A DNA stretch of 64,000 nt from positions 496,001-560,000 of the forward strand of contig JACKDC010000003.1 of the NCBI GenBank assembly GCA_020633725.1, given 5' to 3'. The notes beneath the pieces are model-generated. The model did no database searches, was not told the origin of the DNA, and worked only from the letters and a program-made list of their open reading frames with translations. Below are positions 31,633 through 39,762 of the stretch, piece by piece. The stretch comes from Candidatus Latescibacterota bacterium (lineage in GTDB: Bacteria; Krumholzibacteriota; Krumholzibacteriia; JACNKJ01). The stretch's first letter is position 1. Each line of letters opens with the position of its first letter. A program made the position numbers and the translations under genes.

Positions 31633-34278
31633 CTAGAGGCTGAGCCACTTGCTGACCTTGATCAGGAAGACGTCGTGGGGCCGCACGCCGAACAGCGCGT
31701 CCAGATCGTGGCCGGGGTGGAAGTCGCCCTGGCCGACGAAGTCGCTGCGCGACTGGCTCCAGACCAGGTAGAGCAGCGAACCCGGATTGAACTCCCAGCG
31801 CAGCACGACGTTGGAGTTGAAGTCGCGAAAGTTGAAGTCCGGATTGCCGAGGCTGTAGTCCACCGTGCCGTCGGCGTTCTCGTCCACGTCGTAGCCGCCG
31901 TCGGCCGCGGCGATCTCGCCCGCTCCGAAGGTGTGGTAGCGGTCGGCGAAGCGCGCGGCGTCGGGGTCGGTGATGCGCTTGAAATCGCGATAGCTGCCCG
32001 CCGTCACGAAGGGCGCGCCGTAGACCTGCAGCGACAGATTCGGCGTCACCGCGTAGTCGGCGCGCAGCGTCATGCTCAGGGTCTTCTGGTCCAGCGTGGC
32101 GAAGAGGTAGCGGTCGTCCTCGCCGACGCTCCGCTGCGCGACGTACTGCATCGTCTGCTCGCGCGCCGTGTAGTCGGGGTTGAGCGTGAGTCGCAGGGCG
32201 TTGCTGGGACGCAGGCTCACGCTGAACCAGACGTCGCGAACGTCGTGCAGGCCGTGGTCGCCCTGAGAGGCGTAGCCGCCGAAGTTGTAGGTGAAGCGCG
32301 CGCGAGAGTCCGAGTTGAACCAGACGTTCAGCTCCCAGTCGCCGGGCAGGACCAGCGCCGGGCCGCCGCGCAGCGCCGTGTTGCTCGTCCACTCGGCCGT
32401 GCGCGTGATGCCGCCGCCGAGGCTCGCGTTGCCGGCCAGCTGCGCGTTGCTGTTCAGGTTCACCATGCGGCGCAGCAGGTTGCCGCCGAAGTCGAAGTCG
32501 AGCCACTGGTTCGAGTTCACGCTGAGGCTGCGCAGGGAGTGGAAGGGCTGGGCGTTCCAGCCGACCCAGGTGGACTGGTTGATGACGTCCGACTCGCGCA
32601 TGTAGCCCAGGTCGTTGATCTCGAAGCCCGGCGAACGCCAGCCCACCTGCGTCTCGAAGCGCAGGCCCGTGGAGCCCAGACGCCCGAAGCGCAGCGACCC
32701 GGCGTGGCCGGCCAGGCTGCGGCGCGCGGGGTCGAAGTCGGCTTCGTCGTTGTCCGGGCGCTGGTAGTAGCGGGCGCTGGACAGCTGCGTGGCGGCCAGG
32801 GCCAGGCTGTCGCCGCGCACCTCGCTGCCGAGCAGGTTGGCGGCCACGCGCCACTTGCGATCCCAGAGCGTGCTGTAGAAGTCGACGCCACCGGCGTAGG
32901 CCTGGCGGTGCATGAAGTCGAGGCCGGGCTCGGCCTTGCGGTTCACCGCGGTCACCATGCCGCCGATGCGCGTGTCCCCCTGGCGATAGTCGCGCTGCAG
33001 GCGCCCCACGAGCCAGTTGGTGGCCGGCTCCACGGCCACCTCTTCCTCGCCGGCGCCGTAGTCGGCCCGCGCGGCTTCGCGCGCGGTGACGCTCTCCAGC
33101 ACCCCCAGGGACCAGCCGCCCGCGGTCTTGCCCGTCAGCTTGGCCGCGCCGAGGATCGAGCTGGCCTCGGGCAGTTCCACGTAGTCGGGAAAGTCGCGCG
33201 TGGGCCAGGGCCAGTCGGGCCGCCGACCGATGCGGCGCGAGTAGAAGAGGATGTCGCTCGTGTTGCGCCCGCCGGTGATCGCCGGCGCCACCGGGTAGTC
33301 GAGAATGTCGTTCCCCTCGAGGAAGAAGGGCCGTCGCTCGCTGAAGAAGGTCTCGAACTCGCTCAGGTTCAGCTCCGAGGGATCCGCCTCCACCTGCCCG
33401 AAGTCCGGGTTGACGGTGAAGTCGAGCGTCAGGTTGCTGCTCACGCCGATCTTGCCGTCGAGCCCCGCGGCGAGCTTGCCCTCGCGGCCGTCGGCGAAGG
33501 GATCGCCCGGATCGGCGGCGAAGCGCTCGTGACGCCCCACGGCATAGGGCAGCAGCTCCACGCGCCGCTGCACGGGCAGCCCCACCAGCCCGCGCAGCTC
33601 GCCGAAGCGGCTCACCCAGCCGCTCTCCTGCTGGCTCTTGGGCTGCCAGGTGGAGCGCTCCTCCTCGCGGAAGACGCGCCGCGTGACCTGGATGCCCCAC
33701 ACCTGCTCCGGCAGCGGCTGATAGCGCAGCTGGCTGAGCGGGATGCGGACCTCTGCGGTCCAGCCCTCGGCGTCCACGTGGGTCTTGAGATCCCAGATCG
33801 GGTCCCAGCTGCCGTCCCAGTCGTCGCCGTCCTTGCTGACGAACTCGTCCCCGCGCACGCCCGATACGCTGGACGTGAACGAATAGGCCGTGCGCCGGTC
33901 GTGATAGCTGTCGATGTTGATCTCCACCCAGTCGCCGGGGAACCAGTCGCGGCGCGTGAGTCGGCTGACGATCTTCTCCGGCTCGTCGTCGTAGGCGCGA
34001 TAGGCCACGTAGAGATTGCGATCGTCGTAGAGGATCTTGAACGCGGTTTGCTGGCTGGGCGGCTTGCCCTCGTCGGGGCGCCACTGGGTGAAGTCCGCCC
34101 CCCAGTCCACGAGGTTCCAGCAGGGGTCGTCGAGCTGGCCGTCGATGCGCGGGCAGCCGGCCCCGCAGTGCGCGGTCTGGTAGACGCGGGGGACATGCGA
34201 AGGCGCCGCTTCCTGCGCGGCGCCGGTCGAGGCGGCGGCGAGAACGAGCGCCGCGGCGAGAGCGGACAGGGGGCGCAT
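31633..34278 (-). CDS. DUF5916 outer-membrane protein with CBM9-like domain
   Basis: This 881-residue protein starts at MRPLSALAAALVLAAASTGAAQ, a signal peptide after GAGAGGTAGAG. An N-terminal carbohydrate-binding family 9-like domain (IDGQLDDPCWNLVDW, FKILYDDRNLYVAYRAYDDEP, VEINIDSYHDRRTAYSF) is followed by the DUF5916 region (DFTVNPDFGQVEADPSELNLSEFETFF, RRPFFLEGNDI). Many aromatic-alternating strands to the end suggest an outer-membrane beta-barrel. Such proteins are common in FCB bacteria and of unknown function. It lacks the FlgD-like sorting domain of its neighbours, as expected for a barrel. Confidence 0.9.
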   Translation of the reverse strand: MRPLSALAAALVLAAASTGAAQEAAPSHVPRVYQTAHCGAGCPRIDGQLDDPCWNLVDWGADFTQWRPDEGKPPSQQTAFKILYDDRNLYVAYRAYDDEPEKIVSRLTRRDWFPGDWVEINIDSYHDRRTAYSFTSSVSGVRGDEFVSKDGDDWDGSWDPIWDLKTHVDAEGWTAEVRIPLSQLRYQPLPEQVWGIQVTRRVFREEERSTWQPKSQQESGWVSRFGELRGLVGLPVQRRVELLPYAVGRHERFAADPGDPFADGREGKLAAGLDGKIGVSSNLTLDFTVNPDFGQVEADPSELNLSEFETFFSERRPFFLEGNDILDYPVAPAITGGRNTSDILFYSRRIGRRPDWPWPTRDFPDYVELPEASSILGAAKLTGKTAGGWSLGVLESVTAREAARADYGAGEEEVAVEPATNWLVGRLQRDYRQGDTRIGGMVTAVNRKAEPGLDFMHRQAYAGGVDFYSTLWDRKWRVAANLLGSEVRGDSLALAATQLSSARYYQRPDNDEADFDPARRSLAGHAGSLRFGRLGSTGLRFETQVGWRSPGFEINDLGYMRESDVINQSTWVGWNAQPFHSLRSLSVNSNQWLDFDFGGNLLRRMVNLNSNAQLAGNASLGGGITRTAEWTSNTALRGGPALVLPGDWELNVWFNSDSRARFTYNFGGYASQGDHGLHDVRDVWFSVSLRPSNALRLTLNPDYTAREQTMQYVAQRSVGEDDRYLFATLDQKTLSMTLRADYAVTPNLSLQVYGAPFVTAGSYRDFKRITDPDAARFADRYHTFGAGEIAAADGGYDVDENADGTVDYSLGNPDFNFRDFNSNVVLRWEFNPGSLLYLVWSQSRSDFVGQGDFHPGHDLDALFGVRPHDVFLIKVSKWLSL

Positions 34279-34401
34279 CTCTACCTCTCGAGTCGGGGTG
34301 TGGGTGAGCACCTAGCGCGGCGACGCGCGGCAGGTTTCACTCGCGGCGTCGAGAGGTGAGACAGTCGAAGCCCGCCGTTGGTTCGGTAAAATGTGTAAAC
34401 A

Positions 34402-34433
34402 CGATGTGCCGCCGGCGGACCGACGGCACATCG
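34402..34433 (-). terminator. Intrinsic-type terminator after the BNR protein gene
   Basis: On the minus strand CGATGTGCCG pairs with CGGCACATCG (10 bp, 12-nt loop), 25 nt after the stop, followed by a U-rich TGTTTACACATTTTACC. This is the clearest minus-strand terminator in the window. The promoter of the DUF5916 gene should lie between it and 34278 but was not recognised. Confidence 0.75.
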
Positions 34434-34458
34434 CCAGATGCGTGCTGCGCCTCGCGGC

Positions 34459-35730
34459 CTACTTGACGAGCACCAGCTTGCTGAACCGCTCGCCCTCGTC
34501 GCTGGACAGCCGCGCCAGGTAGATGCCGCCCGGCAGCGCGTGCCCCGCGTCGTCGCGCGCCTCCCAGTCCACCGCCTGCGGGCCGGCGGGCAGGCGGCCC
34601 GCGAAGGCCGTGGCCGCGCGGCGCCCGTTCACGGTGAACACGTCGATCGACACGTCGCTCGCGGCGGCGAGCGAGAAGCGCAGCGTGGTCTTCGGGTTGA
34701 ACGGATTCGGCTGCGCGGTCAGCCGCGACGCGAAGGCCGGCGCGTCGTCGACGCCGGTCAGGTCCGGCAAGGCCGCGCGGTAGCGGGTCACCGAGCCGCC
34801 GCTCTTGAAGAGCCAGCCATCGTGGGTGAGCAGCATGTTCACGGGATGCGCAAAGGGCGGCAGATCCTCGGTGAAGGGCTGGAAGTCCACGAAGTCCGGC
34901 GTGAGCCAGACGCTGCCGCCCGCCGTGCTGCCCGACGCGCCGAAGGCGAGCAGGTTGCCGTGCACGGCCAGCCCGTTGAGATTGCGGTCGCCCGAGGGCA
35001 GGCCGGTGATCTGCGTCCAGCTCGCGCCCCAGTCGTCGCTGCGCCAGAGCGAGCCCACGCCGCCGTAGTGGTAGACGCTCAGGATCAGCGCGCCGCCGAA
35101 GACCGTCTCGGCGCAGAGATAGCTCGAGGGGAGCGGGCCGGTGACGTCGGTCCAGGTCTGGCCGCCGTCGGCGGAGCGGTAGATCCCACCGCTGTTGATG
35201 AGGCCGGTCGCGCCGAAGAGGTAAGACCCCGCCGCGAAGACGCGGGTGATGGACCCGCCGTCAGGCTGCGCGAGGGGCGTCCAGCTGTCGCCGAGGTCGT
35301 CGCTGCGCTGGGGCGCCGAGCCGATGACCCCGTAGAGCGCGCCGTCCATGGCGAACAGGTTGTAGACCTCGCTCGCCTGGTAGGTCGCCGGCTGCCAGGT
35401 CTGCCACGCGCCGCCCACGCGCTCGACGCGCAGGTTGTAGGGCGCTTCGATGCTGCGGCTGACGAACATCCAGTCGCCCAGCTGCACCAGGCCGACCACC
35501 GGGGCGTAGGCGCCGGAGTCGAGGCCGTCGCCGGCGGGCGTCCAGCTCGCGCCGTGGTCCTGGCTCGCGAAGACGAGACCGGTGAAGGTGCCGGTGTAGA
35601 GGGCGTCGTCACCCGACATCAGCACTTCGATGTCGGAGGGGAATTCGGCGTCCGCGACGGGACTCCAGAGCGCCACCGCGGGCGCGGCCGCCAGGGCCAC
35701 GAGCGCGAGCGCGGCCAGCAGGGTTCGCAT
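34459..35730 (-). CDS. Secreted BNR/Asp-box repeat protein with sorting domain
   Basis: This 423-residue protein has a signal peptide (MRTLLAALALVALAAAPAVAL). Repeated Asp-box motifs (SQDHGASWTPAGDG, SDDLGDSWTPLAQP, SADGGQTWTDVTG, SDDWGASWTQITG) indicate a sialidase/photosystem-assembly-like beta-propeller without visible catalytic residues. The C-terminal sorting domain runs from QPNPFNPKTTLRFSL through DWEARDDAGHALPGGIYLARL to the final LVLVK. It is probably exported and surface-attached; substrate unknown. Confidence 0.88.
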   Translation of the reverse strand: MRTLLAALALVALAAAPAVALWSPVADAEFPSDIEVLMSGDDALYTGTFTGLVFASQDHGASWTPAGDGLDSGAYAPVVGLVQLGDWMFVSRSIEAPYNLRVERVGGAWQTWQPATYQASEVYNLFAMDGALYGVIGSAPQRSDDLGDSWTPLAQPDGGSITRVFAAGSYLFGATGLINSGGIYRSADGGQTWTDVTGPLPSSYLCAETVFGGALILSVYHYGGVGSLWRSDDWGASWTQITGLPSGDRNLNGLAVHGNLLAFGASGSTAGGSVWLTPDFVDFQPFTEDLPPFAHPVNMLLTHDGWLFKSGGSVTRYRAALPDLTGVDDAPAFASRLTAQPNPFNPKTTLRFSLAAASDVSIDVFTVNGRRAATAFAGRLPAGPQAVDWEARDDAGHALPGGIYLARLSSDEGERFSKLVLVK

Positions 35731-35773
35731 TGTCGACCTCCCGGGTCATGGGGACTGCCACCACTTGCGCGCC

Positions 35774-35802
35774 ATTATATCCCAATAATGACGACAAATC
35801 AA
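35774..35802 (-). promoter_or_regulatory. Promoter of the BNR protein gene
   Basis: On the minus strand TTGATT (35797-35802) and a perfect TATAAT (35774-35779) are separated by 17 bp, ending 43 nt before the ATG at 35730. Confidence 0.75.
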
Positions 35803-35834
35803 ACCCCCGTGCGCGGCCGGCCGGCACACCGGCC

Positions 35835-35863
35835 TTCCGCTGACAGCCCAAACCGCTTATGAT
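35835..35863 (+). promoter_or_regulatory. Promoter of the sorting-domain protein gene at 35919
   Basis: A weak TTCCGC (35835-35840) and TATGAT (35858-35863) are 17 bp apart. The -10 box lies inside an inverted repeat, AACCGCT (35851-35857) and AGCGGTT (35867-35873), which could be an operator or a leader hairpin. Confidence 0.5.
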
Positions 35864-35918
35864 AAGAGCGGTTGCTCCCCGCCAACGCCCCACGCTGGCT
35901 CCAACCAGGAGGTGGGAC

Positions 35919-37013
35919 GTGTCCCTCCGTATCGCCCTCGCTCTCGCGCTCGTCCTCGCGGGCTCCAGCTCGGCTCCCGCGCTCGATTTCAGCGCCGACG
36001 GCTCCCCGGCCCCTCCCCGCGCCGTCCGCGCGGACAGCACCTGGCTCTTCGCGCCCTCCGGCCTCGGCGCCCACGGCGAGCCCGGCACCACCGAGCGCGG
36101 CTACAGCTTCGACGGCTTCGGCGAGTGCCTGTCCGCGGACTGGACCGGCTTCGGCGGCAACACGGTCGCCCTGCGTGAGAACGACTTCCTGCCCGGCGTG
36201 AACGAGTCCTGCCTGTGGACCTTCTTCGATCCCGGCAGCGCCAACGAGGACTACCCCATGGGCATCATCCCCTACGGACCGCCTTACGTGGACATGGGGA
36301 TCCAGTCGCCGCCGCTCGAGGTGGACGTCGATGGCCAGCCCTTCAACATGGCCTGGGGCGAGGGCCAGATCGTCCTGCAGTTCGACGTCTACCGCGATCT
36401 TCCGATCGACCCCCTGATCTTCTACACCTTCGGCCTCGCCGGACGGACCAGCAACGGCAGCTACTCCGGCTTCACGCCGGTGACCACGGTGTTCTACGGC
36501 ACCGACGGCTGGATCACGACGACCGTGGACATGACCCAGGCGCTCTACGAGGTCATGGGGGCGAACGAGGACGGCATCTCCGGCGTCATGGTGCGTCTCG
36601 GCGTGCTGGACCTCTGCGCGGAGTGGTGCGGCGCCGTCGGCAGCGGAGAAAACCACACGCTCGGGCCGCTCTTCGACAACATCCAGGTCTGCGTGGTCAG
36701 GGAGTCCACGGCCGCCGGGGACGCCCCCGCCCCCACGACCAGCGCGCTGCTCGCGCCGCAACCCAACCCCTTCAACCCGAAGACATCGCTGCGCTTTGCC
36801 CTGGGCATGGCCGGACGGGCCGAGCTGAGCGTGCTGGACCTCGCGGGCCGGCGGGTGCGTCGCCTGCAGGCCGGCGCGCTCGAGGCCGGCGAACACCGCG
36901 TGGACTGGGACGGCCGCGACGATCGCGGACACGCCGTGGCCGCGGGCGTCTACCTCGTCCAGCTGCAGACGGAGACCGAGCGGCTGACGCGCAAAGCTGT
37001 GCTGCTGAAGTAG
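35919..37013 (+). CDS. Secreted protein of unknown function with sorting domain
   Basis: This 364-residue protein starts at GTG 35919 (VSLRIALALALVLAGSSSAPAL, signal peptide) after CAGGAGGTGGGAC. The body has few known motifs; GYSFDGFGECLSADWTGFGGN and DNIQVCVVRE suggest a jelly-roll/MAM-like domain with several paired cysteines (CLSADW, SCLW, CAEWC). The C-terminal sorting domain starts QPNPFNPKTSLRFAL and ends AVLLK. No enzyme residues were recognised. Confidence 0.85.
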   Translation: MSLRIALALALVLAGSSSAPALDFSADGSPAPPRAVRADSTWLFAPSGLGAHGEPGTTERGYSFDGFGECLSADWTGFGGNTVALRENDFLPGVNESCLWTFFDPGSANEDYPMGIIPYGPPYVDMGIQSPPLEVDVDGQPFNMAWGEGQIVLQFDVYRDLPIDPLIFYTFGLAGRTSNGSYSGFTPVTTVFYGTDGWITTTVDMTQALYEVMGANEDGISGVMVRLGVLDLCAEWCGAVGSGENHTLGPLFDNIQVCVVRESTAAGDAPAPTTSALLAPQPNPFNPKTSLRFALGMAGRAELSVLDLAGRRVRRLQAGALEAGEHRVDWDGRDDRGHAVAAGVYLVQLQTETERLTRKAVLLK

Positions 37014-37071
37014 CGAGCTTGTGTCCTCTCGCGCCCCGCTTCGAAGGGGCGCGACCCGGACACAAGGCTCG
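37014..37071. terminator. Large nested hairpin between convergent genes
   Basis: Directly after the stop codon, outer arms GAGC-TTGTGTCC and GGACACAAG-G-CTC pair over 12-13 bp with one bulge. Inner arms GCGCCCC/GGGGCGC add 7 bp. It separates the plus-strand gene from gltX, which is convergent, so it may serve both as a bidirectional terminator. There is no U-tract on either strand. Confidence 0.55.
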
Positions 37072-37110
37072 CTCGCGGGCAGAGCAGATCCGCCCACGGG
37101 GGCGGGCCGC

Positions 37111-38523
37111 CTAGGCGGTCGCCGCGCGAAGGCGCGCGAGCACTTCGTCGCGGCCCAGGATCGCCGCCACTGCGGCGAGTTCGGGCCCGTGCGTCCGGCC
37201 CGTGAGCGCCACGCGCACCGGCATGAAGAGCTCCTTCCCCTTCGCTCCCACCGCCTTGCCCGCGTCCTTCAGCGCGGCCTTGAAGACCTCCGCGCCGAAG
37301 TCCTCCACCGCCGCGAGCCCATCGGCCAGCGCGGCGAAGAGCGGAGCGTGGGCGAGCCAGGGCCGGGCCTCCTCGTCCGGCGCGGGCGCGGGGCCGCGCA
37401 GCGCCGCCAGCTCCCGCGGCAGGTCGGCCGCGCAGCGCAGGTGGTCGATGACCGCCGTGATCTCCAGGAGTCGCTGGGCGTCGTCCTCGTCCGGCAGGAA
37501 GGCGCGCGCCGCGGGCAGCAGCGCCGCGGGACCGGCCTCGCGCAGCTTCAGCCCGGCGAGCCAGTCCAGCTTGGCCGCGTCGAAGACGGCCGCGCTCTTG
37601 TTGAGCCTTTCAATCGTGAACGACGCGGTGAGTTCGGCACGACTCATGGCCTCGCGGCCGTCGCCGGGGTTCCAGCCCAGCAGGGCCAGGTAGTTGACGA
37701 TCGCGTCCGGCGGATAGCCCTCTGCACGGTACTGCTCCACGCTCACCGCGCCGTGGCGCTTCGAGAGCTTGGAACGGTCCTCGCCGAGGATCATGGACAG
37801 GTGCGCGAAGACGGGCGGCGGCGCGCCCAGCGCTTCGTATAGCAATAGCTGGCGCTGCGTGTTGGGCAGGTGGTCCTCGCCGCGCAGCACGTGGGTGATG
37901 CCCATGGCGGCGTCGTCCACCACGCAGGCGAAGTTGTAGACGGGCAGGCCGCTCGCGCGCAGCACGACGAAATCGCCCAGCGTGCCGGCGGCGAAGCGCA
38001 CGTCGCCGCGCACGGCGTCGGTCACCACCACGTCTTGCGCGGGCACGCGGAAGCGGATCGCGTGCGGCTCGCGCGCCGCCCGAGCTTCCGCGAGGGCCGG
38101 ATCGAGGGCGGCGCAGCGGCCGTCGTAGCGCGGGGCGCGGCCCTCGGCGCGCGCCTGCTCGCGCGCGGCGGCGAGACGCTCCTCGCTGCAGAAGCAGGGA
38201 TAGGCCTGACCCGCGGCCGTGAGGCGCGCCGCGGCGTCGCGATAGAGCGCAAGGCGCTCGGACTGGCGATAGGGACCGTGCGGGCCGCCGACGTCGGGGC
38301 CCTCGTCCCAGTCCAGGCCCAGCCAGCGCAAGCTCTCCATGAGCGCGCGCTCGCTCGCCGCGTTCGAGCGCTCGGCGTCGGTGTCCTCGATGCGCAGCAC
38401 GAAGACGCCGCCCTGCTGCCGCGCGAGCAGCCAGTTGAAGACGGCCGTGCGCGCCACGCCCATGTGCAGGCTGCTCTCGGCGCTGCCGGTGGGACTCGGC
38501 GCGAAGCGGACACGCACGGTCAT
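37111..38523 (-). CDS. gltX: Glutamate--tRNA ligase
   Basis: This class I synthetase charges tRNA-Glu, 470 residues. The N-terminus RVRFAPSPTG is normal, but the HIGH-type motif reads SPTG-SAES-SLHMGVART, about four residues longer than the usual SPTGxLHIGGART. Other motifs are IEDTDAERS, the KMSKS-type SKLSKRHG, GLPVYNFACVVDDAAMGITHVLRGEDH, and FNLLGW-like YLALLGWNPGDG. The ATG overlaps the ispDF stop by 4 nt, so ispDF-gltX form an operon. Whether it is discriminating or also charges tRNA-Gln was not determined. Confidence 0.95.
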   Translation of the reverse strand: MTVRVRFAPSPTGSAESSLHMGVARTAVFNWLLARQQGGVFVLRIEDTDAERSNAASERALMESLRWLGLDWDEGPDVGGPHGPYRQSERLALYRDAAARLTAAGQAYPCFCSEERLAAAREQARAEGRAPRYDGRCAALDPALAEARAAREPHAIRFRVPAQDVVVTDAVRGDVRFAAGTLGDFVVLRASGLPVYNFACVVDDAAMGITHVLRGEDHLPNTQRQLLLYEALGAPPPVFAHLSMILGEDRSKLSKRHGAVSVEQYRAEGYPPDAIVNYLALLGWNPGDGREAMSRAELTASFTIERLNKSAAVFDAAKLDWLAGLKLREAGPAALLPAARAFLPDEDDAQRLLEITAVIDHLRCAADLPRELAALRGPAPAPDEEARPWLAHAPLFAALADGLAAVEDFGAEVFKAALKDAGKAVGAKGKELFMPVRVALTGRTHGPELAAVAAILGRDEVLARLRAATA

Positions 38524-39692
38524 GGAAGCTCCCTCAGCACGGCGATGGCCAAGGCGGCCATGCCCTCGCCGCGGCCGATGGCCCCCATGCGCTCGTTGGT
38601 GGTGGCCTTCACCGAGACACGCGACGCCGGCAGGCCGAGCGTGTCGGCCAGACGCGCGCGCATCGCGTCGATGTGCGGCGCGAGCTTGGGGCGTTCCGCG
38701 ATCACCGTGGCGTCCACCTGCCAGGGCGCCAGCCCCGCGCCCGCCAGCAGCGACCGCACCTGCGCCAGCAGGTCGACGCTGTCCGCGCCCGCGAAGACGG
38801 GATCCGTGTCCGGGAAGTGGCGACCGATGTCGCCGAGGCCCGCGGCGCCGAGCAGGGCGTCCATGATGGCGTGCGTGAGGACGTCCGCGTCCGAGTGCCC
38901 TGCCAGGCCGCCCACGTCGCTGGGCACGGTCACGCCGCCCAGCACCAGCGGGCGCGCGGGGTCGAGGCGGTGGGAGTCGTAGCCCTGGCCCACGCGCAGG
39001 GCGGGCGCGCCGAGCACGCGTTCGGCGGCGGCCAGGTCGGCGGCGGTCGTGATCTTGACGTTCGCGGGATCGCCAGGCATGGCGAAGAGCTCCTTGCCGA
39101 GGGCGAGCAGCAGGCTCGCGTCGTCGCTGGCGTTGGTCTCGCCGCGCTCGATCGCCGCCCCGTGGGCCGCGCGGAGCAGCGGGAGCGGAAAGAGCTGCGG
39201 CGTCTGGGCGCGGCCGAGAACGTCGCGGTCGACGTGACCCACGACCCGGTTGCCCACGCGCTGCAGGATGGTGTCCGAGAGAGGCAGCACCGGCAGCAGG
39301 CCCACGTTGCCGGCGGCCTGGAGATGGACGATCCAGTTGTGCAGGGCGTCCGCGGGCGGGAAGGGACGCGCCGCGTCGTGCACGGCCACGATGCCCTCCT
39401 CGGCGGGAATCGCCGCGAGACCGGCGGCCACGGAAGCCTGTCGCGTAGCGCCACCCGTCGTCAGCCGGAGGCCGGCCAGCGCGGGCGGCAGCAGGGCGCG
39501 GATGCGGGCTTCGTCCCCCGCCGGGTGGACCAGCACGAGCCGCTCCGCCGGCACCATGGCCACGAAGCGCTCGAGGCAGTGCAGGAAGAGCGGCCGCCCC
39601 GCCAGGGGCAGGTACTGCTTGGGAGTCTCCCCGCCCAGGCGCCTGCCGCTGCCGCCGGCCACCACCACGATCCAGAGCGCGTCAACCAGCAT
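38520..39692 (-). CDS. ispDF: Bifunctional IspD/IspF of the MEP isoprenoid pathway
   Basis: This 390-residue fusion covers two steps of non-mevalonate isoprenoid synthesis. IspD (cytidylyltransferase, residues 1-230) shows IVVVAGGSGRRLGGETPKQYLPLAGRPL, AVHDAARPFP, GRAQTPQLFPL and NASDDASLL. IspF (cyclodiphosphate synthase, residues about 233-390) shows VGQGYDSHRLD, GHSDADVLTHAIMDALLGAAGLGDIGRHFPDTDP and KATTNERMGAIGRGEGMAALA. The ATG at 39692 has no Shine-Dalgarno but an extended -10 only 6 nt upstream, so the mRNA may be leaderless. Confidence 0.96.
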   Translation of the reverse strand: MLVDALWIVVVAGGSGRRLGGETPKQYLPLAGRPLFLHCLERFVAMVPAERLVLVHPAGDEARIRALLPPALAGLRLTTGGATRQASVAAGLAAIPAEEGIVAVHDAARPFPPADALHNWIVHLQAAGNVGLLPVLPLSDTILQRVGNRVVGHVDRDVLGRAQTPQLFPLPLLRAAHGAAIERGETNASDDASLLLALGKELFAMPGDPANVKITTAADLAAAERVLGAPALRVGQGYDSHRLDPARPLVLGGVTVPSDVGGLAGHSDADVLTHAIMDALLGAAGLGDIGRHFPDTDPVFAGADSVDLLAQVRSLLAGAGLAPWQVDATVIAERPKLAPHIDAMRARLADTLGLPASRVSVKATTNERMGAIGRGEGMAALAIAVLRELP

Positions 39693-39698
39693 GGCGGC

Positions 39699-39707
39699 AC
39701 TCTAGCA
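39699..39707 (-). promoter_or_regulatory. Extended -10 element (TGC-TAGAGT) of ispDF
   Basis: TGC (39705-39707) and TAGAGT (39699-39704) on the minus strand are followed by GCCGCC and then the ATG. A start site 6-7 nt after the hexamer falls on the start codon. Same layout as radA. Confidence 0.5.
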
Positions 39708-39725
39708 CAGCCATCGCTACCCCCG

Positions 39726-39734
39726 TGCTATAAT
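39726..39734 (+). promoter_or_regulatory. Extended -10 promoter (TGC-TATAAT) of the second S8 protease
   Basis: A perfect TATAAT (39729-39734) is preceded by TGC. The transcript would begin near 39741, leaving about 22 nt of leader with GGGAGGTCC as Shine-Dalgarno. No good -35. It is divergent from the ispDF element. Confidence 0.7.
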
Positions 39735-39762
39735 TGCGGGGCTCACCAACCGGGAGGTCCCC

